A DNA stretch of 64,000 bases from Clostridia bacterium (GCA_017399405.1 JAFQCT010000012.1:310001-374000), one strand, 5' to 3'; counted from the stretch's first letter, positions 29,637 through 38,154 are shown. The notes: generated by a model from the sequence alone, not told the origin. Made by a program: numbers and translations.

Positions 29637-29901
29637 ACAAATTTGAGTTTGCCAAATTGAATAAGTAGTGTTGTTTAGCCTGCCTCTGACGAGGGAGGTG
29701 GCATTTTCGTAAGAAAATGACGGAGGGAGAGATAAAACTACTTATATGCTCGTATCTCTCCCTCAGTCTCGCTATCGCTCGACAGCTCATTACTCGCCTG
29801 CCGGCTCAGACAGCACTAATTCGGCATCCACCGGATGCCCGTGCCCTCGTCAGAGGGAGCAAAGAACACACACATAAAAACACCCCGACAAACTTAAATT
29901 T
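29637..29901 (-). repeat. composite palindromic element, copy B (~265 bp)
   Basis: An inverted near-copy of element A. The core 29683-29860 differs from the core of A at only a handful of bases, mainly in loops. The outer ends ACAAATTTGAGTTTG (29637) and GACAAACTTAAATTT (to 29901) are the terminal repeats. The remainder of the 29507-30044 gap holds a degenerate GCAAAGTGCGAAACTCAGAGT stretch (29590-29620), also seen before copy A. It also holds a perfect 11-bp hairpin at 29946-29970 and the terminator of the peptide gene. Confidence 0.8.
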
Positions 29902-29980
29902 ATAAAACTCACCGTGCTTTTCTTAACGCAAAATTTTATAAACTTACAATGAAAAAATGTTTTTCATTGTGCTTTTTGCT

Positions 29981-30014
29981 AAAAACAAAAACCCCCAAGG
30001 GTTTACCTTGGGGG
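29981..30014 (-). terminator. intrinsic terminator after the 36-residue peptide gene
   Basis: The GC-rich stem CCCCCAAGG/CCTTGGGGG (29992-30000 with 30006-30014) is followed on the minus strand by a strong U tract, the complement of the A-rich 29981-29991. It shows that a minus-strand transcript ends here, 31 bases after the small peptide gene. Confidence 0.9.
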
Positions 30015-30044
30015 AAATTTTATTTTTTTAGTTTTATGAGGTTA

Positions 30045-30155
30045 TTAACCCCACCAACCCTCACCGTTTGAGTCGTTCTCATTGATTGAGAGGGTAATTA
30101 CATCTTCGATTTCGTAAACTGTAACATCGAAATCTGGTGTTAAATATTCACGCAT
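30045..30155 (-). CDS. 36-residue acidic peptide, putative small secreted or precursor peptide
   Basis: An ATG at 30155, with AAAGGAG nine bases upstream, opens a 36-codon frame. It encodes MREYLTPDFDVTVYEIEDVI, then a Ser/Asn-rich stretch, ending GEGWWG, and stops at 30045. Support comes from the ideal ribosome site, the strong terminator directly after it, and a reading frame free of rare features. The N-terminal part resembles small clostridial peptides of the pattern K/E-Y-x-x-P-x-F-x-V-x-x-x-x-x-x-D-V-I, some of which have been suggested to be precursor peptides. No modification enzyme or exporter is adjacent. Function unknown. Confidence 0.7.
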   Translation of the reverse strand: MREYLTPDFDVTVYEIEDVITLSINENDSNGEGWWG

Positions 30156-30222
30156 TTTAATATGCTCCTTTCAATAATGTTTGTATGATTTAATGGTTTA
30201 TAATATAGATATTTCCTAAAAC

Positions 30223-31485
30223 TTATGCTGTAGGAATCTTGCTTGACCATGTGTCATACAAAGCACTAAAGTCTGTTGCATAAACTGCGTCAAAGTAGTA
30301 GGTTTCACCATCAACAACGATGTAACCTACTGAATCAACTGCATCAGCGTAAACAGCATCTTCGATGAGACAAGTCCATACATATTCTGTAGCTGTCTTC
30401 TGGATGTGCTCAACTTCTTTATCAACATAACCAGCAACTGCTGTACCGCCGATAACCTTAGCAGCGTTATCAAGTGTAAGACCTACTGAGCTGTCAGCAT
30501 AAACGAAACCAACTTTTGTGATGTTGTTAACAGCATCAGTGTCAGCACCGCAAATTGCAGCGAAGTCTTCAGCTGTCATAGCTGCACGAGTTCTTACATC
30601 GAATGGAGCGTAGTCACCGTCAACTGGACCGTTGAATCTAATCTGTGATGTCAAGTTGTAAACTGGTGATGGTTCTGCAGCTTCTTCATATACACATGAA
30701 GTTGCTTCGATATATGGGTAACCTGTTGATGATGTTGCATCATAATAGAACTTTGTCTGTACTGTTTCAGTAACAACATCAAAGTATTTTGTTGAACCTT
30801 CAATAAAGCCAAACTCAGCACCAACTGGGTCTGCACCATCATTCAATTTAAAGAGGAATGTAAGAAGTGGAGTTTCTGTGCCATATGCCTGAAGATTACA
30901 ATAGTTAGCCTGTGGTGAATACTGGAATACAATTACGCCGTATTTGTTAGTATCAAGACCACCCCACCATGCTGTGCTTACAGACTTATCTGTGTCTGTC
31001 AAGTTTGTAATAGCTGATGAGAAAGCACCTTTACCAAGACCTGAAATAGCACCACGAGCGTTTACAACTCTGTTTGCTGGTAATACAGATGCTTTGTTAT
31101 ATTTGTTTGTGTCAGCAAGGTCACTACCATCTGGAATTACATATGCTACACCATTTAATCCAGCACTGTGGTCAACTGTGTAACCCCAATCAAGGATTGA
31201 CATATCTGTACCATCAACTGGTGTGAATTTTGTTGCATCATAATAAATTGGACAAACAATGTTATTAACAGGCATATCATTTTTGATGTACATTGTAACA
31301 GCATAAATATCTGTTGCTTCTACACCCATTGTGTCTACACCTGAATACTTCTCAGCTGAGAAAGTGAATTTAACTGTACCGTCATCACCTGTATCCCACA
31401 CCATAGCTGATGAAGGCATAACCATTGCTGAGAGAGCCAATACAAGAACTAATGCAACACTAATAATTTTTGAAACTTTATTCAT
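30223..31485 (-). CDS. Secreted surface protein, no known domain
   Basis: The start at 31485 (AAAGGAG thirteen bases upstream) gives a typical signal peptide MNKVSKIISVALVLVLALSA with cleavage after PSSA. The mature ~395 residues begin with a cohesin-like beta-rich segment (VKFTFSAEKYSG, NIVCPIYYDATKFTP). They end with a second domain (residues ~290-420) with QIRFNGPVDGDYAPFDVRTR and KVGFVYADSS that I have met in other clostridial surface proteins but cannot name. No dockerin or sorting signal is visible, so attachment to the cell is unclear. It precedes the 36-residue peptide gene by 67 bases. Confidence 0.75.
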   Translation of the reverse strand: MNKVSKIISVALVLVLALSAMVMPSSAMVWDTGDDGTVKFTFSAEKYSGVDTMGVEATDIYAVTMYIKNDMPVNNIVCPIYYDATKFTPVDGTDMSILDWGYTVDHSAGLNGVAYVIPDGSDLADTNKYNKASVLPANRVVNARGAISGLGKGAFSSAITNLTDTDKSVSTAWWGGLDTNKYGVIVFQYSPQANYCNLQAYGTETPLLTFLFKLNDGADPVGAEFGFIEGSTKYFDVVTETVQTKFYYDATSSTGYPYIEATSCVYEEAAEPSPVYNLTSQIRFNGPVDGDYAPFDVRTRAAMTAEDFAAICGADTDAVNNITKVGFVYADSSVGLTLDNAAKVIGGTAVAGYVDKEVEHIQKTATEYVWTCLIEDAVYADAVDSVGYIVVDGETYYFDAVYATDFSALYDTWSSKIPTA

Positions 31486-31537
31486 TGTTAGTCTCAAACT
31501 CCTTTATTAGAAATTGTTTTAATAGTTATCTTATCTT

Positions 31538-31571
31538 GGTTATCAACTGCAATGAACTGCAGTTGATAACC
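31538..31571. repeat. perfect 14-bp hairpin between two surface-protein genes
   Basis: GGTTATCAACTGCA (31538-31551) is exactly complementary to 31558-31571, with a six-base loop. The T run lies on the + strand side (TTTTT at 31572), so for the minus-strand genes it is not a standard terminator. It may act as a processing site or a 3'-end barrier for the 1,868-residue protein's mRNA. Confidence 0.55.
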
Positions 31572-31584
31572 TTTTTACAAATAA

Positions 31585-34500
31585 TTAACCTACAAAATAT
31601 GGGTTAACTGTGATTGAATCATAAGAACCTGATGTGAGACAGAGGTTAATATCATTCTTGTCAGCTGCCTTGATATCGCCGTCACCTGTTACATCTGCTG
31701 CAAATGCCTGAATTTCATTAAATGAATCTGTAGTACCTGAAAGGAGACAAAGGTTAACATCGTTCAAGTCAGCACCCTTAATGTCACCGTCACCGTTAAC
31801 ATCACCGAAAACTACAAGTGTGTAAACAGCTGTTACATTACCCTTAGTGTCTTTAACTGTTGCAACTGCACCAGTACCATCAACTGTACCAGCTGTACTA
31901 AGTGTACTTGCTGTCCACTCAACTGTACCAGCTTCAGAATCAACAAGTGCGAAGTATTCAGAAGCTGTTGTACCAGGCTTAACACCGTAGATATAGCCTT
32001 CTACAACGCCTGTTTCTTCGTCAGTAACAACTTCGCCGAATGCACCTGTTGTACCGTCGATAGCACCAAGTTCTGGAAGTTCTGCTACTGCTACTTCGAA
32101 GTTAGCGATAGCTGCTTCGAGTTTCGCGTTAGCTGCGTTAACTTTAGCCTGGTTACCAGATTTATTTGGACGGTCATTGTTTGCATATTCGTATGCTGAA
32201 TCAGCATAGAGTTCATACATCATAGGTGAACCGTCTGCATTGTACTTAAGGTCGCCAGCTGCTTTTTCGCCGTTTATAACTTCATCATCATTTGATGAGT
32301 ATCTAGCCTGGTATTCATAACCAAGAGCTGAGATAAGAGCTGCGTATGCTTCGTTAGCATCTACGCCTTCTTTAAGTAAGTAAGCACCGTCTGCTGCATC
32401 CATTGAAGCGAAGATAGCTTCAGCAATTTCAATGTTTGCAAGAAGGTCTGCTGTACCACCAGCTTGGATAAGAGAATCATCGTTCTTAAGAAGCTGTTTG
32501 TAAGCAACCATGAGTTCCCACTTAACATCAAAGATTCTTGAGTTGTAGTTTGAGAATTCGTCAGTACCTGCGATGATAGCCTCTGCATCTGCATAAGCTT
32601 CAGCAAATCTACCCCATGTTACTGATTCATAATCTTCTTCTACAAGACCCTGAGCATCAATGTGAGCAACTTCTTGTGTGAGGAAGTAGAGAAGGTCTGC
32701 ATCTTCTTTAGCTGAGTCAGCAATTACAAATGTCTTGTAGTATGCGATACGAGCTGTCGTATCGTCAACAACAAGTTTAGATGTAATTGGCATCTTCCAC
32801 TCATCATATGCAACCTGTGATGCTGCAATAGCATCAGCACTATTTTCAAGTCTTGAAGCAAGGATACCTGCTTTCTTAGAAGCACTTGTTTCTGCATTTG
32901 CTACGAGGTCAAGTTCAGCCTGGCTGATACCTGAACCCTGAATGTAGTACTGATCCATTACCTTAGGAGCAAGGAATGTTCTGTAAAGGTTTTCACCTTC
33001 AGCTTTAACATCCTGATAGTTGAAGTATTCATAGAATGCTCTATCCTGGAAGTTGATTTCTTTGCCAGCTGCGTCGAAATCGTTTTCGATTTCAGCTGCC
33101 ATATTCTGAACATACTGTGGAAGTGCTGCACCAGCTGCACCTGAAGACTGTGCGTCTGCAAGAGCTTCTTCATAAGCTTCTTTAGCTGCTTCGTATTCTG
33201 CGATAGCTGGTTCAATCTGAGGCATGATAGCTGTTACATAGTCGTTAGCTGATGTACCTGCAGCTGTATGACCTATCCAGTCAGCAATATTTCTTGCTGT
33301 TGTCATCATTGGGTAAGTTGCAAGGTAAACAATCTTGTTCCAAGCTGTTCTGTAAGCTTCGTAAAGGTTAGAAGCTACACCCTGGTAAGCATTGTAACCG
33401 TTATCTTTGTTCTCTGTGTAGATATCATATACATTGTAGTCATTGTAGTAAATGAAGTCAACATACCAAACTTTAGTATCGTCACCGTACTTAACGCCAA
33501 CACCACCCATGTCATAAGCGCCATAAGCGAATTCTGTGTCAGCTGTTACGCCATCAAGTGCGTAGTAGAGTTTAGCAGATGTACTTGAGCTATCTTTAGT
33601 AACACTGCCAGCCCAACCACCAGCCTGACCTGTGTACTGTGCGAAGTAGTTAGATGCAGGAGCTGTTGGAGTTGCACCTGTACCTGATACATTACCGTTA
33701 CAGTCAACTGACTGGCCTTCAGCTAAACAGCTTACGAAACTCTTGTCTGGGTTAGAGAGTGAAGCCTGAACATAGTGGATTTGCTGCTCATAAGTTGTAA
33801 CTGTTGTATAAAGGTCTTCTGTGAATACATAAGACTTGAAGTCGTAGATACCAGTATAATCTTTATCGTGGTCGCCATCCTGTGTACCAATGCGGTCAGC
33901 GTCTTCATAGAGACCTGAGATAAGGAATGTGTATGATGTGTACTGAGTACCACCAACAGCCTGACCGTCTTTACCTACATAGTCGTAAGCAATTGTCATT
34001 GTAACAGCTTCGTCGCCCTTGTATGTACCGTTAACCTTAACCCAAACTTTTTCCCATGGATTAACTGTTGCGTCAGCCGCTGATTCAGTACCATCAGCTG
34101 CTACTGTAACATAAGATGCACTAAGGTCATTGTTTATTGTACCATCAAATGCAACTGATTTAATCACGATGTCATAGTTGTGGTCTGTTACAGTAGAATT
34201 TCTGTGAGTTTCAAGCATACCTGCTGAGTTGTTAAGGAATGTGATGTAAGTACCAGAAATTGCTGTACCTGTTGAAGCAGATGAACCGCCACCTGTCTTT
34301 CCGTGTTCAGCGTCAGTAACACCCTGGAATGCATAATCCTTACCACCCTGGAACTGATAACCCATAACTGGGTCAGCAATCTTCTGTGGGTCTGTCTTCC
34401 AACCGAACAAGAAGTTAAGGAATGGCATAATTGTTCTGCCAAGACCGTTAGTAACGAGTGCTGTATAAAGAACACCAACAAGGTTCTTAATCATTGTTAC

Positions 34501-37191
34501 AAGGTTAGCCTGTGTTGCAAGTTCATCAAAGTTTGTAATTACACTTGGAATAAGTGAATAAGAACCGCCACCAACCTTAGCAAAGATGCTGTTAACTATA
34601 GTCTTAAGAAGAGCTGCAAGGTTGTTAAGAACATTATCATTTCTGAAGTAACCTACAGAACCGTTGAACTGAAGTGTGTCAATAAGGTGATCCCACTTAA
34701 GGTCTACGATACCAAGAATAAGGTCATCTTTAAGCCAGTGTTCAATCTTCTGTTCACCATCATCAGGTGTAACTGTAAGAATTTCATCTACAGGAAGAAT
34801 TGAGCCAAGAACTGTCTGGAGTTTTACCCATGGGTCCTGTGGAGTTGAAAGGTCAACTGTAAGACCTGTTGTGTTAACAATGTTTTCAAATGCCCAAGAC
34901 CATTCATAGTCAGCTTCAAGAGCCCAGTCAATGATGTAGTCAAGACCTACTTCCCAAACTTTGAAAGTAGTACCATTATATTCTACTGTAAGGTCTGATT
35001 CTGCAAATGTGTGGTTATCAAACTTCATACCATAGCTTGCTACACCTGCACAAGCACCATTGTCTTCACCCATATCAGCGAATGCACGAAGGTATTCATA
35101 ACCAATATGGATACCCATTGTAAGGATAACATCAAGCCAGTATTCACTGTCTTTGTTTGCAAGGAATGTCTTAACAGGGTCAGCTTCTGTTGTACCAAAG
35201 TCAGCATAGATAAGAGCATCATAGTTGTACTGTGGTGTAAGCTGTGCTGCGAATTCACGAACAACTGCTGCAAGAATTGCACCAACTTTTGTGTTAGCAG
35301 CGATAAGCTGGTCTGCTGTTGGAAGTGTCATTGATGGCATAATAATGTCAACAAGCTGTGCTGCGATACCAGCAAGAACTGTATCGTTGTCGCTTGACAT
35401 GAACATATCATAGTAGCATCTTGGGTTTGTTGTGTAGTCATCACCAAAGATGTGCTCTGGAGCAAGACTAACAACAGCCTGTGCAAGAGTCTTAATGTTA
35501 TTTATAAGGCTTGCATTAGTAGTATCTGTAAATGTTGGACGAGTCCATGTTGCTTCAATGCCTAAAGGTCCTTCATCTTTTGTTTCAGCTGATGGAAGAA
35601 GAACAAGATTAGCAACATCTGTAAGGAATGCTGTTAAATTAGTAAGAAGTCTTGTGTTTACATCGTGAGCATCTGCTGGAATGTATTTATTCAACAAATC
35701 ACTTGTAACTTCAAAATTCCAGTTAATGATGTCGAAATAGTTGTTTGTAGCTGAAAGGTCTGCTACATAAAGGTCATCAAGGTAACGGTAGTAGTGAACG
35801 CCACCAACTACTGCGTAATCTGACCACTCAAATGCATAGTCACCCTGTTCGCCAACGAAGATATCGTCAGAACCAAGAGCTGCAACTGCGTCGTCAGCTT
35901 CAGGACCTGCTTTACCTATATGTTCGAACTTAGCACCTGTGAATTCAGCAAGAATTTTCTTAACTGAACCGTTGAGAACAACAAGAGCTAATTCATCGAA
36001 TAATTTTGGCATAAATGTGTAGAGAAGGTCACCAGCACTCATTGTAAGAAGGTCAAAGTCGTCACCGCTGAATCCAGGAAGGAGAGCAGAGTCGTCATTG
36101 TACCATTTAAGTGTTGAACCGCCTTCTGCATAAGGCTGACCAGTCTTTTCGTCAACAGCTTTCCAAACATAAACGCCATTATTAGCTTCTTCAGCCATAA
36201 TGTATGTCTGGTCTTCATCAATGTAGTTGTAAGCAGCTACATTGTTTGAATCGTCTGTGTCTTTTGCAAGAGCTTCAGCTTCTTTTGCGTCAACGATGTG
36301 GTAAACAGTAAGTGTTGTGCCAGGAACTGGTGTTGCTGCACTCATTACATATACACATCTTGGGCTTGTGTCTGAAGGTGTGCCAGGAGCTGATGTCTGG
36401 AATGGCATACCTGTGTGTTCAGATGTCATATTACCGTTAACATCATACTTAACAGTTGTAATTGACATATTGTCACTGAAGAGAGCCTTTACTCTTGTGT
36501 TAGCGATTGAGTTAACACCACCGTCATCTGCCATGTTGTTGTCATAAGTCTTAACATCTGCAAGAGTATCATCCCATCTTTCAAGCATTGGGTAGATGAG
36601 ACCCTTAATCATACCTGGAAGGTTCATGATGATGTTTTCAATAGATGACATATCACCAAGGCTAACAAGACCAAGGTCAAGACCGTCTGAGAATACTTTA
36701 CCAACAAGTGTTGTGTTATCACTCAAGAAATTGAAGATAGTTGAAATGATTGTCCACTGAGCAGTACCGTTACGAGACATGCCAGATGTCCATTTACTTG
36801 TTGAAAGAGATTCAAGAATACCAAGGTCAACGATAGCCATTGCGATAGAAGCCAATCCGTTTTCAAAAGTACTCTTAATTGTGTCGAATGAATAACAGAG
36901 TCTGTCAACACTTGTCAAGTCAATTGTAACTGACAAACCCATAACATCGAAAACTGTACCCATATTGATATTAAGGCCTGGAAGTACGTTGTCAAGGAAG
37001 TCAAGTACGATTGATGAACGCTCTTCAAGTGAAAGTCTTGTAACTTGACCGTAAGGTGAGTAAGCGCCAAGAGCATTCAAATTGTCTACAGTTTTGTATT
37101 CTGTCTTTGCAGCAGAAGCCATAACGCTCATGCATGACAAAGCAATAACAACTGCAAGAAGAACGCTTAACAATTTTTTCATTTTGTTCAT
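31585..37191 (-). CDS. Very large secreted dockerin-containing protein (1,868 aa)
   Basis: The signal peptide MNKMKKLLSVLLAVVIALSC ends near MASAA. The long N-terminal and central part (to ~1,430) has no domain I recognise and no obvious catalytic motif. Residues ~1,430-1,770 are alanine-rich and helical, with segments such as EYEAAKEAYEEALADAQ and KLEAAIANFEVAVAEL, like FIVAR-type helical repeats. A YIYGVKPGTTASEYF ... YTLVVFGD module and a C-terminal dockerin follow, with calcium loops DVNGDGDIKGAD and DVTGDGDIKAAD. GGAGG precedes the ATG. A promoter lies ~360 bases upstream, leaving a long structured leader. It probably docks to a cohesin-bearing surface scaffold; no such scaffold gene is certain in the window. 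Confidence 0.85.
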   Translation of the reverse strand: MNKMKKLLSVLLAVVIALSCMSVMASAAKTEYKTVDNLNALGAYSPYGQVTRLSLEERSSIVLDFLDNVLPGLNINMGTVFDVMGLSVTIDLTSVDRLCYSFDTIKSTFENGLASIAMAIVDLGILESLSTSKWTSGMSRNGTAQWTIISTIFNFLSDNTTLVGKVFSDGLDLGLVSLGDMSSIENIIMNLPGMIKGLIYPMLERWDDTLADVKTYDNNMADDGGVNSIANTRVKALFSDNMSITTVKYDVNGNMTSEHTGMPFQTSAPGTPSDTSPRCVYVMSAATPVPGTTLTVYHIVDAKEAEALAKDTDDSNNVAAYNYIDEDQTYIMAEEANNGVYVWKAVDEKTGQPYAEGGSTLKWYNDDSALLPGFSGDDFDLLTMSAGDLLYTFMPKLFDELALVVLNGSVKKILAEFTGAKFEHIGKAGPEADDAVAALGSDDIFVGEQGDYAFEWSDYAVVGGVHYYRYLDDLYVADLSATNNYFDIINWNFEVTSDLLNKYIPADAHDVNTRLLTNLTAFLTDVANLVLLPSAETKDEGPLGIEATWTRPTFTDTTNASLINNIKTLAQAVVSLAPEHIFGDDYTTNPRCYYDMFMSSDNDTVLAGIAAQLVDIIMPSMTLPTADQLIAANTKVGAILAAVVREFAAQLTPQYNYDALIYADFGTTEADPVKTFLANKDSEYWLDVILTMGIHIGYEYLRAFADMGEDNGACAGVASYGMKFDNHTFAESDLTVEYNGTTFKVWEVGLDYIIDWALEADYEWSWAFENIVNTTGLTVDLSTPQDPWVKLQTVLGSILPVDEILTVTPDDGEQKIEHWLKDDLILGIVDLKWDHLIDTLQFNGSVGYFRNDNVLNNLAALLKTIVNSIFAKVGGGSYSLIPSVITNFDELATQANLVTMIKNLVGVLYTALVTNGLGRTIMPFLNFLFGWKTDPQKIADPVMGYQFQGGKDYAFQGVTDAEHGKTGGGSSASTGTAISGTYITFLNNSAGMLETHRNSTVTDHNYDIVIKSVAFDGTINNDLSASYVTVAADGTESAADATVNPWEKVWVKVNGTYKGDEAVTMTIAYDYVGKDGQAVGGTQYTSYTFLISGLYEDADRIGTQDGDHDKDYTGIYDFKSYVFTEDLYTTVTTYEQQIHYVQASLSNPDKSFVSCLAEGQSVDCNGNVSGTGATPTAPASNYFAQYTGQAGGWAGSVTKDSSSTSAKLYYALDGVTADTEFAYGAYDMGGVGVKYGDDTKVWYVDFIYYNDYNVYDIYTENKDNGYNAYQGVASNLYEAYRTAWNKIVYLATYPMMTTARNIADWIGHTAAGTSANDYVTAIMPQIEPAIAEYEAAKEAYEEALADAQSSGAAGAALPQYVQNMAAEIENDFDAAGKEINFQDRAFYEYFNYQDVKAEGENLYRTFLAPKVMDQYYIQGSGISQAELDLVANAETSASKKAGILASRLENSADAIAASQVAYDEWKMPITSKLVVDDTTARIAYYKTFVIADSAKEDADLLYFLTQEVAHIDAQGLVEEDYESVTWGRFAEAYADAEAIIAGTDEFSNYNSRIFDVKWELMVAYKQLLKNDDSLIQAGGTADLLANIEIAEAIFASMDAADGAYLLKEGVDANEAYAALISALGYEYQARYSSNDDEVINGEKAAGDLKYNADGSPMMYELYADSAYEYANNDRPNKSGNQAKVNAANAKLEAAIANFEVAVAELPELGAIDGTTGAFGEVVTDEETGVVEGYIYGVKPGTTASEYFALVDSEAGTVEWTASTLSTAGTVDGTGAVATVKDTKGNVTAVYTLVVFGDVNGDGDIKGADLNDVNLCLLSGTTDSFNEIQAFAADVTGDGDIKAADKNDINLCLTSGSYDSITVNPYFVG

Positions 37192-37553
37192 AATTTTTTC
37201 CTCCTATTAAATTTTGCATACTATTTATATATTTATGTATGCAAGTAAATAGTTCCCCATAACTTGTTTATCGCCACGGGAGAGGCGATGTTGTTTAGAG
37301 AGCATCAATTGCTTCACTCTCTGACCTAGCCGTCACAACTACATCCTGTGATTCGGCAGAGGTCGGCAAAAGAACTCTGATTTACCCGGACTTTGCTTCC
37401 ACCGCTTCCGCTTAATTAAATCTAAAAAAGCACGGCGGAAGACTGATGATACACACCCGAGTTTTATTACCTTAGGATGTGTATCGCAACAAAGCGTAGA
37501 GCGTACTTTCTAAAAAAGAAGACACTACGCCCCATTACACCATTCCTATGGTT
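37192..37553 (-). promoter_or_regulatory. ~360-nt structured 5' leader of the giant dockerin gene
   Basis: Between the promoter at 37560-37588 and the ATG at 37191 the minus-strand RNA can form many stems. These include GCGTAG/CTACGC (37485-37535 region), GATACACA/TGTGTATC (37446-37483 region), CTTCCGC/GCGGAAG, GCCG-AA-TCACA with TGTGA-CGGC, AGAGAG/CTCTCT around an inner GCAATTGATGC palindrome, ATCGCC/GGCGAT, and GCATAC/GTATGC next to the ribosome site. No U-run terminator is evident. It does not match the riboswitch classes I can recall. It is a candidate cis-regulatory RNA of unknown class. Confidence 0.55.
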
Positions 37554-37559
37554 AAACCA

Positions 37560-37588
37560 ATTATACAAACTTTTTTCAAGAATTTCAA
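37560..37588 (-). promoter_or_regulatory. sigma-A-type promoter of the giant dockerin gene
   Basis: On the minus strand, TTGAAA (37583-37588), a 17-base spacer and a perfect TATAAT (37560-37565). It places the transcript start near 37553 and therefore a leader of about 360 bases. Confidence 0.75.
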
Positions 37589-37882
37589 TAGTTTATTCAC
37601 ATTTATTCATAAATTTTCGCATTTTTTCCAATACAACCAATTTTCTTTTGGTTGATTTGTGCAAAAAGTCAAAAGAAAATTTTGTAATTGTGCCGAAATC
37701 GTGAACAACTTGTTAATTACTCAACTTTATGTCTAATAAATGCGATTTTTACGACATAAAATATACAAACTGTTCATTATTTTTGTTAGTTTTTGCTAAA
37801 AATACAATATGTAGTAGAAGGGGAGTTGCAAAAGTCAAAATCTTGGAAAAAATGAGTTGAATTTATAAATTTAATCAATTAG

Positions 37883-38154
37883 ACAAATTGGGGTTTGTCG
37901 AAATCTTTGCATAGACACAACCTATTACCCTCCCTCGTTGAGGGAGGTGGCAAAATCGAAGATTTTGACGGAGGGAGTTTTGCGATTACATATATTACTC
38001 CCTCAGTCTGCTTCGCAGACAGCTCCCTCTGAGAGGGAGCGGACGGGCGATTCGTGAATCGCCCCTACTATAATCGCAACGCAGTTCCGATTTTATTCTT
38101 TATTCATTATTCATTATTCTTTATTCTTTAACATCCCGACAAACTCAACGTTGT
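37883..38154 (-). repeat. composite palindromic element, copy C (~272 bp)
   Basis: The ends ACAAATTGGGGTTTGTCG (37883) and GACAAACTCAACGTTG (to ~38154) match the terminal repeats of A and B. The core 37928-38040 begins CCCTCCCTCGTTGAGGGAGG. It has the inner hairpin CAAAATC-GAA-GATTTTG in place of CATTTTC-GTAA-GAAAATG, so both arms changed together. The centre is shorter than in A and B. It also carries a GGGCGATTC/GAATCGCCC hairpin followed by CCTAC (38045-38068) and a heptamer tandem repeat (38096-38130). The adjoining 37589-37880 is AT-rich with no supported gene. Confidence 0.75.
38096..38130 (+). repeat. tandem heptamer repeat TTC(A/T)TTA x5
   Basis: Five consecutive 7-base units: TTCTTTA, TTCATTA, TTCATTA, TTCTTTA, TTCTTTA. 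They lie inside the end of composite element C. Copy number may vary by slippage. Confidence 0.75.

Noticed and set aside
29717-29905. 62-codon frame on the + strand
   Set aside because: It lies wholly inside composite repeat B and reads Leu/Arg-rich nonsense.
37192-37553. c-di-GMP-I (GEMM), cobalamin or T-box assignment for the leader
   Set aside because: Fragments such as GAAGCAAAGTCC recall these classes, but the conserved core order and partner segments are missing.
37477-37704. 75-codon frame on the + strand
   Set aside because: Antisense to the leader and promoter of the giant dockerin gene; AT-driven hydrophobic composition.
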